From contig CAMDBQ010000119.1 in the NCBI GenBank assembly GCA_945889365.1, positions 1-5,401 on the forward strand: a stretch of 5,401 bases of DNA, read 5' to 3'. The position numbers were made by a program, and so were the translations under genes. The stretch comes from Legionella genomosp. 1 (lineage in GTDB: Bacteria > Pseudomonadota > Gammaproteobacteria > Legionellales > Legionellaceae). The notes below the pieces were generated by a model that was not told the origin of the DNA, did no database searches, and saw only the letters and a program-made list of their open reading frames with translations. Each line of letters starts with the position of its first letter. Position 1 is the stretch's first letter. Shown piece by piece: positions 1 through 5,401 of the stretch.

Positions 1-1168
1 TAAAAATATTTTAATGATTGGGCCAACGGGTGTAGGTAAAACTGAAATTGCTCGACGTTTGGCCAAGTTAGCCGGCGCGCCTTTTATTAAGGTTGAGGCA
101 ACTAAATTCACCGAAATAGGCTATGTTGGTCGAGATGTTGATTCGATTATACGTGATTTAGCTGATATCGCTATCAAACAAGAGCGTGAATTGGCTGTTA
201 AAAAAGTTCAGCATCCTGCTGAGGATGCGGCTGAAGAACGCATACTGGATATTCTCTTGGCTCCTGCTCGCGGTGCGACAGAAACGAAGAAAGACTCATC
301 GACCAGGCAAACGTTCCGTAAGCAATTGCGAGAAGGGATGCTGGATGACCATGAAATTGAAATAGACATTATGGCGTCGCCAATTGGGGTGGAAATCATG
401 GCGCCTCCCGGCATGGAGGAGATGACCAACCAATTGCAGTCGATGTTCCAACAAGTAGGAACGGGTCGTACCAAAACCCGCAAGCTCACGATTCGCAAGG
501 CGATGAAAATCCTGGGTGAAGAAGAGGCTTCAAAATTAATCAATGAAGACGATATCAAACTCCGTGCTATTGAAAGTGTCGAGCAAAATGGCATTGTATT
601 CATCGATGAAATTGACAAAGTAGCGAAACGTTCAGAGCAGGGCGGCGATGTATCTCGCGAAGGGGTGCAACGTGATTTACTGCCTTTGGTTGAGGGCACT
701 ACGGTGTCAACCAAATATGGCATGATTAAATCAGACCATATTTTATTTATCGCTTCAGGTGCCTTCCATGTGGCTAAACCATCGGATTTAATTGCTGAAC
801 TCCAAGGTCGTTTGCCGATTCGAGTCGAATTATCTGCATTAAGCGCTGAAGATTTCGTACGTATTTTGACTGAACCTAACGCGTCATTAACAGAACAATA
901 TTCGGCCTTGATGAGTACAGAAGGGCTGAACCTGAGTTTTGATGAAACAGGCATTCGTCGTATAGCTGAAGTGGCTTGGCAAGTGAATGAAAATACCGAA
1001 AATATTGGCGCGCGCCGATTATATACGGTAATGGAGCGTTTGCTTGAGGTTGTTTCTTTTGATGCAACCGATAAATCAGGCGAGGATGTATGCGTGGACC
1101 AAGATTATGTGCAGACACATCTAGGTAAATTGCTCGCGGACGAAGATTTGACTCGTTATATTTTATAA
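1..1168 (+). CDS. hslU: ATP-dependent protease ATPase subunit HslU (5' end outside the window)
   Basis: HslU is the AAA+ unfoldase of the cytoplasmic HslUV (ClpYQ) protease; it unfolds substrates and feeds them to the HslV peptidase. The reading frame is open from the first full codon at base 2 (K-N-I-L, then M-I-G-P), so the ATG at 14 is internal. Against my recollection of E. coli HslU (443 residues), about 50 N-terminal residues are missing. Visible are the Walker A motif GPTGVGKT, the GYVGRD pore loop, the intermediate domain containing GVEIMAPPGMEEMT, the Walker B segment GIVFIDEIDK, SREGVQRDLLPLVEG, the arginine-finger region ELQGRLPIRVEL, the sensor-2 segment ENIGARRL, and a C-terminus ending in RYIL. 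That end matches the family's conserved tail, which inserts into HslV. Expected upstream neighbour: hslV. The wrbA-like gene follows after 12 bases, probably in the same operon. Nothing suggests damage. Confidence 0.98.
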   Translation, partial: KNILMIGPTGVGKTEIARRLAKLAGAPFIKVEATKFTEIGYVGRDVDSIIRDLADIAIKQERELAVKKVQHPAEDAAEERILDILLAPARGATETKKDSSTRQTFRKQLREGMLDDHEIEIDIMASPIGVEIMAPPGMEEMTNQLQSMFQQVGTGRTKTRKLTIRKAMKILGEEEASKLINEDDIKLRAIESVEQNGIVFIDEIDKVAKRSEQGGDVSREGVQRDLLPLVEGTTVSTKYGMIKSDHILFIASGAFHVAKPSDLIAELQGRLPIRVELSALSAEDFVRILTEPNASLTEQYSALMSTEGLNLSFDETGIRRIAEVAWQVNENTENIGARRLYTVMERLLEVVSFDATDKSGEDVCVDQDYVQTHLGKLLADEDLTRYIL

Positions 1169-1180
1169 AGGACGTCGTTC

Positions 1181-1774
1181 ATGACCAAGCCATATATTTT
1201 GGTGTTGTATTACTCACGTACGGGTGCTGTGTCGCAATTGGCACAGTTCATTGCGCGCGGTGTGGGGCGAATTGATGGCATTGAGGCGCGTATCCGCACA
1301 GTGGCTCCTGTGTCTACTACCTGTGAGGCTGTAGACAAGGCTATTCCTGATGCGGGTGCACCTTATGCTAGGTTAGATGATTTACGTGATTGTTCAGGAT
1401 TGGCATTGGGTAGTCCAACACGATTTGGCAACATGGCTGCTCCCATGAAGTATTTCCTGGATAGTACATCATCATTATGGTTGGCTGGTGATCTGGTTAA
1501 TAAACCGGCTTGCGTGTTCTCATCGTCAGCCTCGATGCACGGTGGTCAAGAATCAACGTTACTTAGCATGATGCTGCCTTTGATGCATCACGGCATGATG
1601 ATACTAGGCTCGCCTTATACCGAACCTGCCCTAAATACGACGCAAAGTGGCGGCACACCCTATGGGGTAACCCATGTGGCGGGGGTTACCAATGATCGTC
1701 CTTTGAGTCAGGATGAAATGGATTTGGCGAAGGCCTTGGGTGAGCGTTTGGCGAAAATCGCGTTGAAAATGTAG
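1181..1774 (+). CDS. wrbA: NAD(P)H:quinone oxidoreductase, WrbA family flavoprotein
   Basis: The 197-residue product has a flavodoxin-like fold of the WrbA / type IV quinone oxidoreductase family, which uses FMN to reduce quinones by two electrons and limits oxidative stress in the cytoplasm. The size matches E. coli WrbA (about 198 residues). Visible FMN-binding elements are the phosphate loop YYSRTGAVSQLA (residues 10-21), GSPTRFGNMAAPMKYFLD (77-94) and SSASMHGGQES (115-125). The histidine pair at 136-137 lies near the active-site histidine known in WrbA. The ATG start is supported by AAAGGA at 1167-1172, which overlaps the hslU stop codon and leaves 8 bases of spacing. The short gap suggests cotranscription with hslU. 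The old name 'Trp repressor binding protein' is historical and should not be read as a regulatory role. Confidence 0.93.
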   Translation: MTKPYILVLYYSRTGAVSQLAQFIARGVGRIDGIEARIRTVAPVSTTCEAVDKAIPDAGAPYARLDDLRDCSGLALGSPTRFGNMAAPMKYFLDSTSSLWLAGDLVNKPACVFSSSASMHGGQESTLLSMMLPLMHHGMMILGSPYTEPALNTTQSGGTPYGVTHVAGVTNDRPLSQDEMDLAKALGERLAKIALKM

Positions 1775-1791
1775 ATTGGTAGTGACATTCC

Positions 1792-1844
1792 GCCATTTCC
1801 GGGAACTATCCGAGCCGCGGACTCGGATAGTTCCCGGAAATGGC
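1792..1844. repeat. Perfect 23-bp inverted repeat (REP-like palindrome)
   Basis: Bases 1792-1814 are the exact reverse complement of 1822-1844, separated by the 7-base loop CCGCGGA. The arms are richer in G+C (13 of 23) than much of the surrounding sequence and pairing stops sharply at both ends. On the + strand the right arm is followed by TTGACGACAG, not a run of T, and the minus-strand side also lacks one, so it does not fit a standard Rho-independent terminator. It lies in the 108-base gap between wrbA and the first exonuclease gene. In RNA it would form a very stable stem that could still cause termination or protect the 3' end of the hslU-wrbA message. A mobile or dispersed palindromic element is an alternative that a single copy cannot prove. 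Confidence 0.85.
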
Positions 1845-1882
1845 TTGACGACAGCAATATGATGGCTGGAGCCTGATTTAAT

Positions 1883-2665
1883 ATGAAAGTAATTAGTTTT
1901 AACGCAAATGGTATTCGTTCAGCTGCCAAAAAAGGCTTTTATGAATGGTTACATCAGCAAAAGGCTGATTTTGTTTGTATTCAGGAAACCAAGGCACAAA
2001 TAGATCAGCTAGCGTCTGAATCAATCTATTTTCCCAGTGAATTTCACTGTGAATATTATGACGCTGTAAAAAAAGGCTACAGTGGTGTTGCAATATATGC
2101 ACGCAAAAAGCCCCTGCAGGTTGTGAAGGGCCTAGGATTTGATTATTGCGACAATGAAGGACGCTATATTCAGTTCGATTACCCAAATTTAAGTGTGGTG
2201 TCACTTTATTTACCTTCAGGTTCAAGTGGTGATGAGCGGCAGGTGGTAAAATATGATTTCCTCGCGCGATTTGCCGAACATTTACTAGAATTGAAAGCTG
2301 CAGGCCGTGAGCTTATTATTTGTGGTGATTACAATATTGCGCATAAAAATATAGACATTAAAAACTGGCGTGGTAATCAGAAGAATTCAGGCTTTCTGCC
2401 TGAAGAGCGTGCTTGGCTTGATCAATTATTTGGTGAGCTAGGTTATGTCGATGCGTTTCGTTTGAAAAATCAAGCTGAAGAGGAATACACCTGGTGGTCT
2501 AATCGTGGCCAAGCCCGAGCGAATAATGTTGGATGGCGGATTGATTATCAAGTGATTACGCCAGGATTGGTTGAACAGGTGCTGGATGTCGATATTTATC
2601 GTGATACACGATTTTCAGATCATGCGCCGTTGTTAGTCGAATATCAGGGGGAATGTTGTGCTTAA
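1883..2665 (+). CDS. xthA: Exodeoxyribonuclease III / AP endonuclease family 1, ExoA/NApe-like paralogue
   Basis: This 260-residue protein belongs to the exonuclease-endonuclease-phosphatase superfamily. Such enzymes cut DNA 5' to abasic sites and clear blocked 3' ends during base excision repair, using a divalent metal. The catalytic set is complete: N7 in SFNANGIR, E35 in IQETK, Y109 in SLYLPSG, D149 and N151 in GDYNIAH, D221 in GWRIDYQ, and D246-H247 in SDHAPL. The segments HKNIDIKNWRGN, NSGFLPEERAWLD and NNVGWRIDY look like the ExoA/NApe branch more than E. coli ExoIII. This subfamily call rests on memory of family motifs. The ATG at 1883 starts exactly at the conserved N-terminal strand MKVISFN; GGAG at 1868-1871 is a modest ribosome site 11 bases away. 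Its 3' end overlaps the next gene by 8 bases. The two are almost certainly cotranscribed. Confidence 0.95.
   Translation: MKVISFNANGIRSAAKKGFYEWLHQQKADFVCIQETKAQIDQLASESIYFPSEFHCEYYDAVKKGYSGVAIYARKKPLQVVKGLGFDYCDNEGRYIQFDYPNLSVVSLYLPSGSSGDERQVVKYDFLARFAEHLLELKAAGRELIICGDYNIAHKNIDIKNWRGNQKNSGFLPEERAWLDQLFGELGYVDAFRLKNQAEEEYTWWSNRGQARANNVGWRIDYQVITPGLVEQVLDVDIYRDTRFSDHAPLLVEYQGECCA
2646..2652 (+). promoter_or_regulatory. Ribosome binding site for the second exonuclease gene
   Basis: AGGGGGA lies inside the last codons of the upstream nuclease gene, 5 bases before the GTG at 2658. It supports that GTG as the true start and, with the 8-base overlap, points to translational coupling of the two genes. 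Confidence 0.75.
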
Positions 2666-3425
2666 ATTAGCCAGCTGGAATGTAAACTCTTTGAACGTTC
2701 GTCTGGAACAAGTGCTTGCATGGCTTGAATCTTCTCAAGTGGATATTTTAGGCTTGCAAGAAATTAAGATGACGGATGATCAATTTCCAATAGACGCGTT
2801 TACCGATCGCGGTTATTACGTTGTTTTTGCAGGACAAAAAACCTACAACGGTGTCGCTATTATCAGTCGTGAGCCGATTCAAGATGTTGTAACCGATGTT
2901 CCCAATTTGGACGATCCTCAACGACGCATTCTTGCTGGAACGATTGGGGATATTCGTTTTATTAATCTTTATGTACCGAATGGAGCAGCTGTAGGCACAG
3001 ATAAATATGACTATAAGCTGTCGTGGTTACCTCATGTCACAGCCTTCATAAAGCAGGAATTAATCAAATATCCGCAGTTGGCTGTAGTGGGTGATTTTAA
3101 TATCGCCCCGGACGACAGAGATGTGCATGATCCTAAGGAATGGGAGAATTGTGTTTTAGTCAGTCCCTTAGAGCGTCAAGCGTTTACTGAGTTACTGGCC
3201 TTGGGATTGCATGACAGTTTCCGTAAGTTCCCACAAGAAGAGCAATTATTTAGTTGGTGGGATTACCGAGCTGCCGGTTTTCGTCGAAACAGAGGCTTAC
3301 GTATTGATCATATCTTATTGAGTGACTCACTGATTGATAAATGTTCAGTAAGTGCGATTGATAAAGAGCCTCGCAAAGCTGAAAGGCCTTCTGACCATGC
3401 GCCAGTGTGGGCGGAGATTGCCTGA
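2658..3425 (+). CDS. xthA: Exodeoxyribonuclease III, E. coli ExoIII/NExo-like paralogue
   Basis: The 255-residue product is a second exonuclease-endonuclease-phosphatase family DNA repair nuclease. Catalytic and metal-binding residues are all present: N8 in SWNVNSL, E35 in LQEIK, Y105 in INLYVPNG, D146 and N148 in VGDFNIAP, D217 in RGLRIDHIL, and D246-H247 in PSDHAPVW. The FSWWDYRAAGF and NRGLRID segments closely resemble E. coli ExoIII (FSWFDYRSKGF, NRGLRID). Start is GTG at 2658, which gives MLKLASWNVN at the expected N-terminus and has a strong AGGGGGA 5 bases upstream. It overlaps the preceding paralogue by 8 bases. Clear sequence differences between the two argue for an old split with different substrates rather than a recent duplication. 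The name xthA could apply to either copy. It ends 8 bases from a convergent gene with no visible terminator between. Confidence 0.95.
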   Translation: MLKLASWNVNSLNVRLEQVLAWLESSQVDILGLQEIKMTDDQFPIDAFTDRGYYVVFAGQKTYNGVAIISREPIQDVVTDVPNLDDPQRRILAGTIGDIRFINLYVPNGAAVGTDKYDYKLSWLPHVTAFIKQELIKYPQLAVVGDFNIAPDDRDVHDPKEWENCVLVSPLERQAFTELLALGLHDSFRKFPQEEQLFSWWDYRAAGFRRNRGLRIDHILLSDSLIDKCSVSAIDKEPRKAERPSDHAPVWAEIA

Positions 3426-3433
3426 TTTGTGGG

Positions 3434-4978
3434 TTACAAGGTTGGCGCTATACGCGTCTCAATCTGTTTTATCTTTGTGTTCAGGCCCTCAGCCCTTTCT
3501 TTATTCACAAAACACGCTGGTTTGAAAAATAGAGGTGCATATGCCGTTTCATCAATCGCGGCTTTTATAGCACAAACGGTTTCTTTGACTAATCCTTTTA
3601 TTTCTTCATGCTGCTGTGATAGTGCGTTTTTGATCAGAACACTTTCTTGAGTCATGTCCCGTCGCATACGGTTTAATGAAATTTGAGGTGTCAGTTCAGG
3701 TCCTAAGTGCTTATTGCTATGAATATCAATCCATTCTAGCTTGAGTTTGTCTAGCCTTGTTAGATTTTCGTTCCTGCTTGCTTTACCTAGCACAGTTAAG
3801 AGAGCTGATTCGAAACATGCTTTATAATCGCTCTCTAATTTCTCACAAGCCTTGATCTCATCTACATAAAACTGTTGAACCAGGATTGCTTTGCCTTCAG
3901 TTTCAAAGGCCACCGTCATTCTTGGGTTGATGGTATATTCATGCGCTCCGTATGGACCATACCAAGCGTTACGTGCAGCATGATAGATGCTGTCTTTTGC
4001 CGTTACATAACTGGTGGCCAGCAACAGTCCAATGTATACGGTTGGAATGAGGACAACGATCGAAGCTATTTCCGAAATAACAATGTGCGATAAGGGTGCT
4101 GCAACTAATATTACGACAGCGGCCACAATAATAAACGGAATTAATGTTCGTACAATTTGTTGAGCAATATTGTTTTCATTATTCGTAATATCATAAAATT
4201 CAGCCCAAAGCGGTGCAAACGGTTGAAAGAATTTGTAAAGCGTTTTCTTGGCTTCAGCAACATAGCGTGCTGAACGCTTGTAATTGTAAAGATCAAGCCA
4301 TGACAGCCTTGAACTTTCATTCTGTGTAGAACATCCGCTTCCTTGAATGACACCATGTGCGTCAGCAATTTGATCCAATAAAATTTCGGCTTGCCTAAAT
4401 GATTTACATGAGAACAAAGAAGACACGGAGTTCTCTATTAGGTTATTAATGGTAAGGGATTCTTCAGGCAGATGTCCTCCATTGAAAAGATAAATATTAT
4501 TTTCAATGTATTTTAAAAGGGCTTGTTCATACAATGGAAGCCAGGTATCTGCTGTCAGTAGCTCGTTATTGATTTGGCCCTGTGAAAAATGTTTTGCTTG
4601 ATCTTGGTTGAACTGATCCAAATTTAAAATAGAGATAGGATTGTCATGACGTTTGCATGTATTGTTTAGGTGTTTAAAATACGTGCCGGTTAATTTTTTT
4701 TTTCTTTCGGTGTTGGTTCTAATCTGGTTAATTAAGGCTATGTAGTCTTTATTTTGTCTATGGAATGAAAAAGCTGTTTTAGCCATTTGAATTATATCTG
4801 CGCGTGTCTCAGTCGTAGTGAACCAACTCAACAATCCGCGCTTATCAATCGCTTCAACTTTGCCAACAGCTAGCCTAAGTTGCTTGCCGGTACACGTAAG
4901 TTCAAAAGCGGTGCGATCGTTTAACGTTAATAAATCATAACCAGGAATAAATTCACACGCCAGATTTAAAGCTATCAT
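3434..4978 (-). CDS. Hypothetical protein with a central two-helix membrane hairpin (514 aa)
   Basis: I do not recognise this protein. It starts at the ATG read from 4978 on the minus strand, supported by AAAGGTG 5 bases upstream; a TTG at 5002 in the same frame is less likely. Residues 1 to about 270 are polar and probably helical, with no signal peptide. Residues about 275-296 and 299-325 form two hydrophobic stretches separated by only a few residues, which suggests a membrane hairpin with both ends on the same side. After a tyrosine/glycine-rich patch (WYGPYGAHEY, about 339-348), the last 170 residues are charged and mostly helical, with possible coiled coil. The coding strand has ten consecutive A at codons 92-95. 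The gene is convergent to the nuclease pair and divergent from rpmE, so it is its own unit. Sampled lines look somewhat lower in G+C than hslU. A secreted effector is conceivable if this is a Legionella relative, but nothing in the sequence proves it. Confidence 0.85.
   Translation of the reverse strand: MIALNLACEFIPGYDLLTLNDRTAFELTCTGKQLRLAVGKVEAIDKRGLLSWFTTTETRADIIQMAKTAFSFHRQNKDYIALINQIRTNTERKKKLTGTYFKHLNNTCKRHDNPISILNLDQFNQDQAKHFSQGQINNELLTADTWLPLYEQALLKYIENNIYLFNGGHLPEESLTINNLIENSVSSLFSCKSFRQAEILLDQIADAHGVIQGSGCSTQNESSRLSWLDLYNYKRSARYVAEAKKTLYKFFQPFAPLWAEFYDITNNENNIAQQIVRTLIPFIIVAAVVILVAAPLSHIVISEIASIVVLIPTVYIGLLLATSYVTAKDSIYHAARNAWYGPYGAHEYTINPRMTVAFETEGKAILVQQFYVDEIKACEKLESDYKACFESALLTVLGKASRNENLTRLDKLKLEWIDIHSNKHLGPELTPQISLNRMRRDMTQESVLIKNALSQQHEEIKGLVKETVCAIKAAIDETAYAPLFFKPACFVNKERAEGLNTKIKQIETRIAPTL
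4004..4156 (-). other. Predicted transmembrane hairpin region of the 514-aa protein
   Basis: This stretch encodes residues about 275-325. It holds two hydrophobic segments, IPFIIVAAVVILVAAPL and then IASIVVLIPTVYIGLLLA, joined by a short SHIVISE turn. Charged helical regions flank both sides. The tight spacing suggests a helical hairpin rather than two independent passes. The prediction is by eye from hydrophobicity. Confidence 0.75.
4694..4703 (-). repeat. Homopolymer A10 tract inside the hypothetical gene
   Basis: The coding strand carries ten A in a row, from the last base of the Arg-92 codon (AGA) through three Lys codons (93-95). With nine A the next codons read AAT TAA and translation stops after 95 residues. 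With eleven A the frame meets TAA after 101 residues. Either change would therefore remove the membrane hairpin and the C-terminal domain. Confidence 0.9.
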
Positions 4979-4983
4979 ATTAG

Positions 4984-4990
4984 CACCTTT
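4984..4990 (-). promoter_or_regulatory. Ribosome binding site of the hypothetical gene
   Basis: On the minus strand AAAGGTG sits 5 bases before the ATG at 4978. This decides the start in favour of that ATG and against the in-frame TTG at 5002, which has no good ribosome site at the right distance. Confidence 0.7.
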
Positions 4991-5011
4991 ATAAAAAACC
5001 AACCGTTAGAT

Positions 5012-5033
5012 AGAGTACTCTTAATATATTAAG
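5012..5033. promoter_or_regulatory. Two overlapping perfect palindromes upstream of the hypothetical gene
   Basis: AGAGTACTCT (5012-5021) is a perfect 10-bp palindrome and CTTAATATATTAAG (5020-5033) a perfect 14-bp one; they share two bases. On the minus strand the second contains TATATT, a 5-of-6 match to a -10 box about 45 bases before the start codon, although no good -35 is visible. The arrangement would suit an operator covering the promoter of the hypothetical gene. AT-rich palindromes can also arise by chance. Confidence 0.35.
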
Positions 5034-5115
5034 GGAACATTAAATGATCAGTGACCTATTGCGTACTTGATATTTTAAAATGAAGAGTTGTTGATTTAAA
5101 ATCGGAGATCTGGTA

Positions 5116-5143
5116 TTGTCGTTCGTCATTTTGAGAGTATGGT
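5116..5143 (+). promoter_or_regulatory. Candidate sigma-70 promoter for rpmE
   Basis: TTGTCG (5116-5121) and TATGGT (5138-5143) are 16 bases apart, each matching four of six consensus bases, and would give a leader of roughly 45-50 bases. A competing pair is TTGATC (5151-5156) with TATGTA (5173-5178), also at 16 bases but with a poorer -10. Neither is strong, so the assignment is tentative. Confidence 0.25.
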
Positions 5144-5197
5144 ACCTGACTTGATCGGGTGGCGATATTCGTTATGTAAACATTAGAGAGTGGTATT

Positions 5198-5401
5198 ATG
5201 AAAGCTTCGATTCATCCAGATTATAAAGTTATCAATGTGACTTGCAGTTGCGGACATGTGTTTGAAACTCAGTCAACCTTGTGCAAAGATTTAAGCATTG
5301 AAGTTTGTGCTAGCTGTCATCCCTTTTACACCGGCAAACAAAAACTGGTTGATACTGGTGGTCGTGTACAAAAATTCCGTGATCGTTATAAATCTCGCAC
5401 T
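5198..5401 (+). CDS. rpmE: 50S ribosomal protein L31, zinc-binding type (3' end outside the window)
   Basis: L31 is a small protein of the large ribosomal subunit that helps bridge the two subunits. The 68 visible codons begin MKASIHPDY, the usual start of the family, and contain the zinc ligands C16, C18, C37 and C40, which mark the Zn-containing form rather than the Cys-less paralogue made in zinc shortage. The motifs CHPFYTGKQ and TGGRVQKF are diagnostic. E. coli L31 has 70 residues, so only a few codons and the stop should be missing. The start has AGAGAG at 5185-5190, 7 bases upstream. E. coli rpmE is known to be controlled by its own product at the mRNA leader; I see no clear leader stem here. 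It is divergent from the hypothetical gene, with 219 bases between. Confidence 0.97.
   Translation, partial: MKASIHPDYKVINVTCSCGHVFETQSTLCKDLSIEVCASCHPFYTGKQKLVDTGGRVQKFRDRYKSRT

Noticed and set aside
208..954. A 248-codon open frame on the minus strand inside hslU
   Set aside because: It is fully antisense to highly conserved HslU motifs; its serine-rich, low-complexity translation is typical of a shadow of a real gene.
1845..1850. TTGACG at the edge of the palindrome as a -35 box for the exonuclease operon
   Set aside because: No acceptable -10 box lies 16-18 bases downstream; the bases there read GGAGCC, which is the ribosome-site region.
1792..1850. Calling the palindrome a Rho-independent terminator
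   Set aside because: The stem is strong, but neither side carries the T-tract the model needs, so it is listed as a repeat.
1883..3425. Reading the two nucleases as one gene split by a frameshift, or as a recent tandem duplication
   Set aside because: Each has its own complete N-terminus and full catalytic set, and the sequences differ throughout.
3429..3650. A 73-codon + strand frame just after the second nuclease gene
   Set aside because: It lies antisense within the 3' end of the long minus-strand gene, and I saw no convincing ribosome site or family motif.
4979..5002. Upstream TTG start for the hypothetical gene (8 extra residues)
   Set aside because: The AAAGGTG ribosome site lies inside this extension and is well placed for the ATG at 4978.

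Overview
The window looks like a chromosomal segment from a moderately AT-rich gammaproteobacterium. The HslU, WrbA, exonuclease III and L31 sequences are all of ordinary proteobacterial type. The mix of conserved housekeeping genes with one unrecognised membrane protein would suit Legionella or a relative, but that assignment is inference from gene style only.

Left part (1-1774, + strand): the 3' seven-eighths of hslU, the ATPase of the HslUV protease, is followed 12 bases later by a WrbA-type FMN-dependent NAD(P)H:quinone oxidoreductase. The two probably share a transcript. The gap after wrbA (1775-1882) holds a perfect 23-bp inverted repeat with a 7-base loop and no T-tract. It reads more like a dispersed palindromic (REP-like) element than a textbook terminator.

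Middle (1883-3425, + strand): two paralogous exonuclease III / AP endonuclease family 1 genes overlap by 8 bases, and the second starts with GTG. The first resembles the ExoA/NApe-type AP endonucleases and the second the E. coli ExoIII/NExo type. They form a compact DNA base-excision-repair pair.

Right part: a convergent gene on the minus strand (3434-4978) ends 8 bases from the second nuclease. It encodes a 514-residue protein of unknown function with a two-helix membrane hairpin in its middle. Its coding strand carries a run of ten A residues at codons 92-95, where loss or gain of one base would stop translation almost at once. A 219-base divergent intergenic region (4979-5197) with palindromes and AT-rich motifs separates it from rpmE (ribosomal protein L31, zinc-binding form), which runs off the right edge.

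The best candidates for something undescribed are the membrane protein with its possible homopolymer switch and the perfect palindrome. The other genes are conserved housekeeping functions. No tRNA, rRNA, insertion sequence or CRISPR array was seen.
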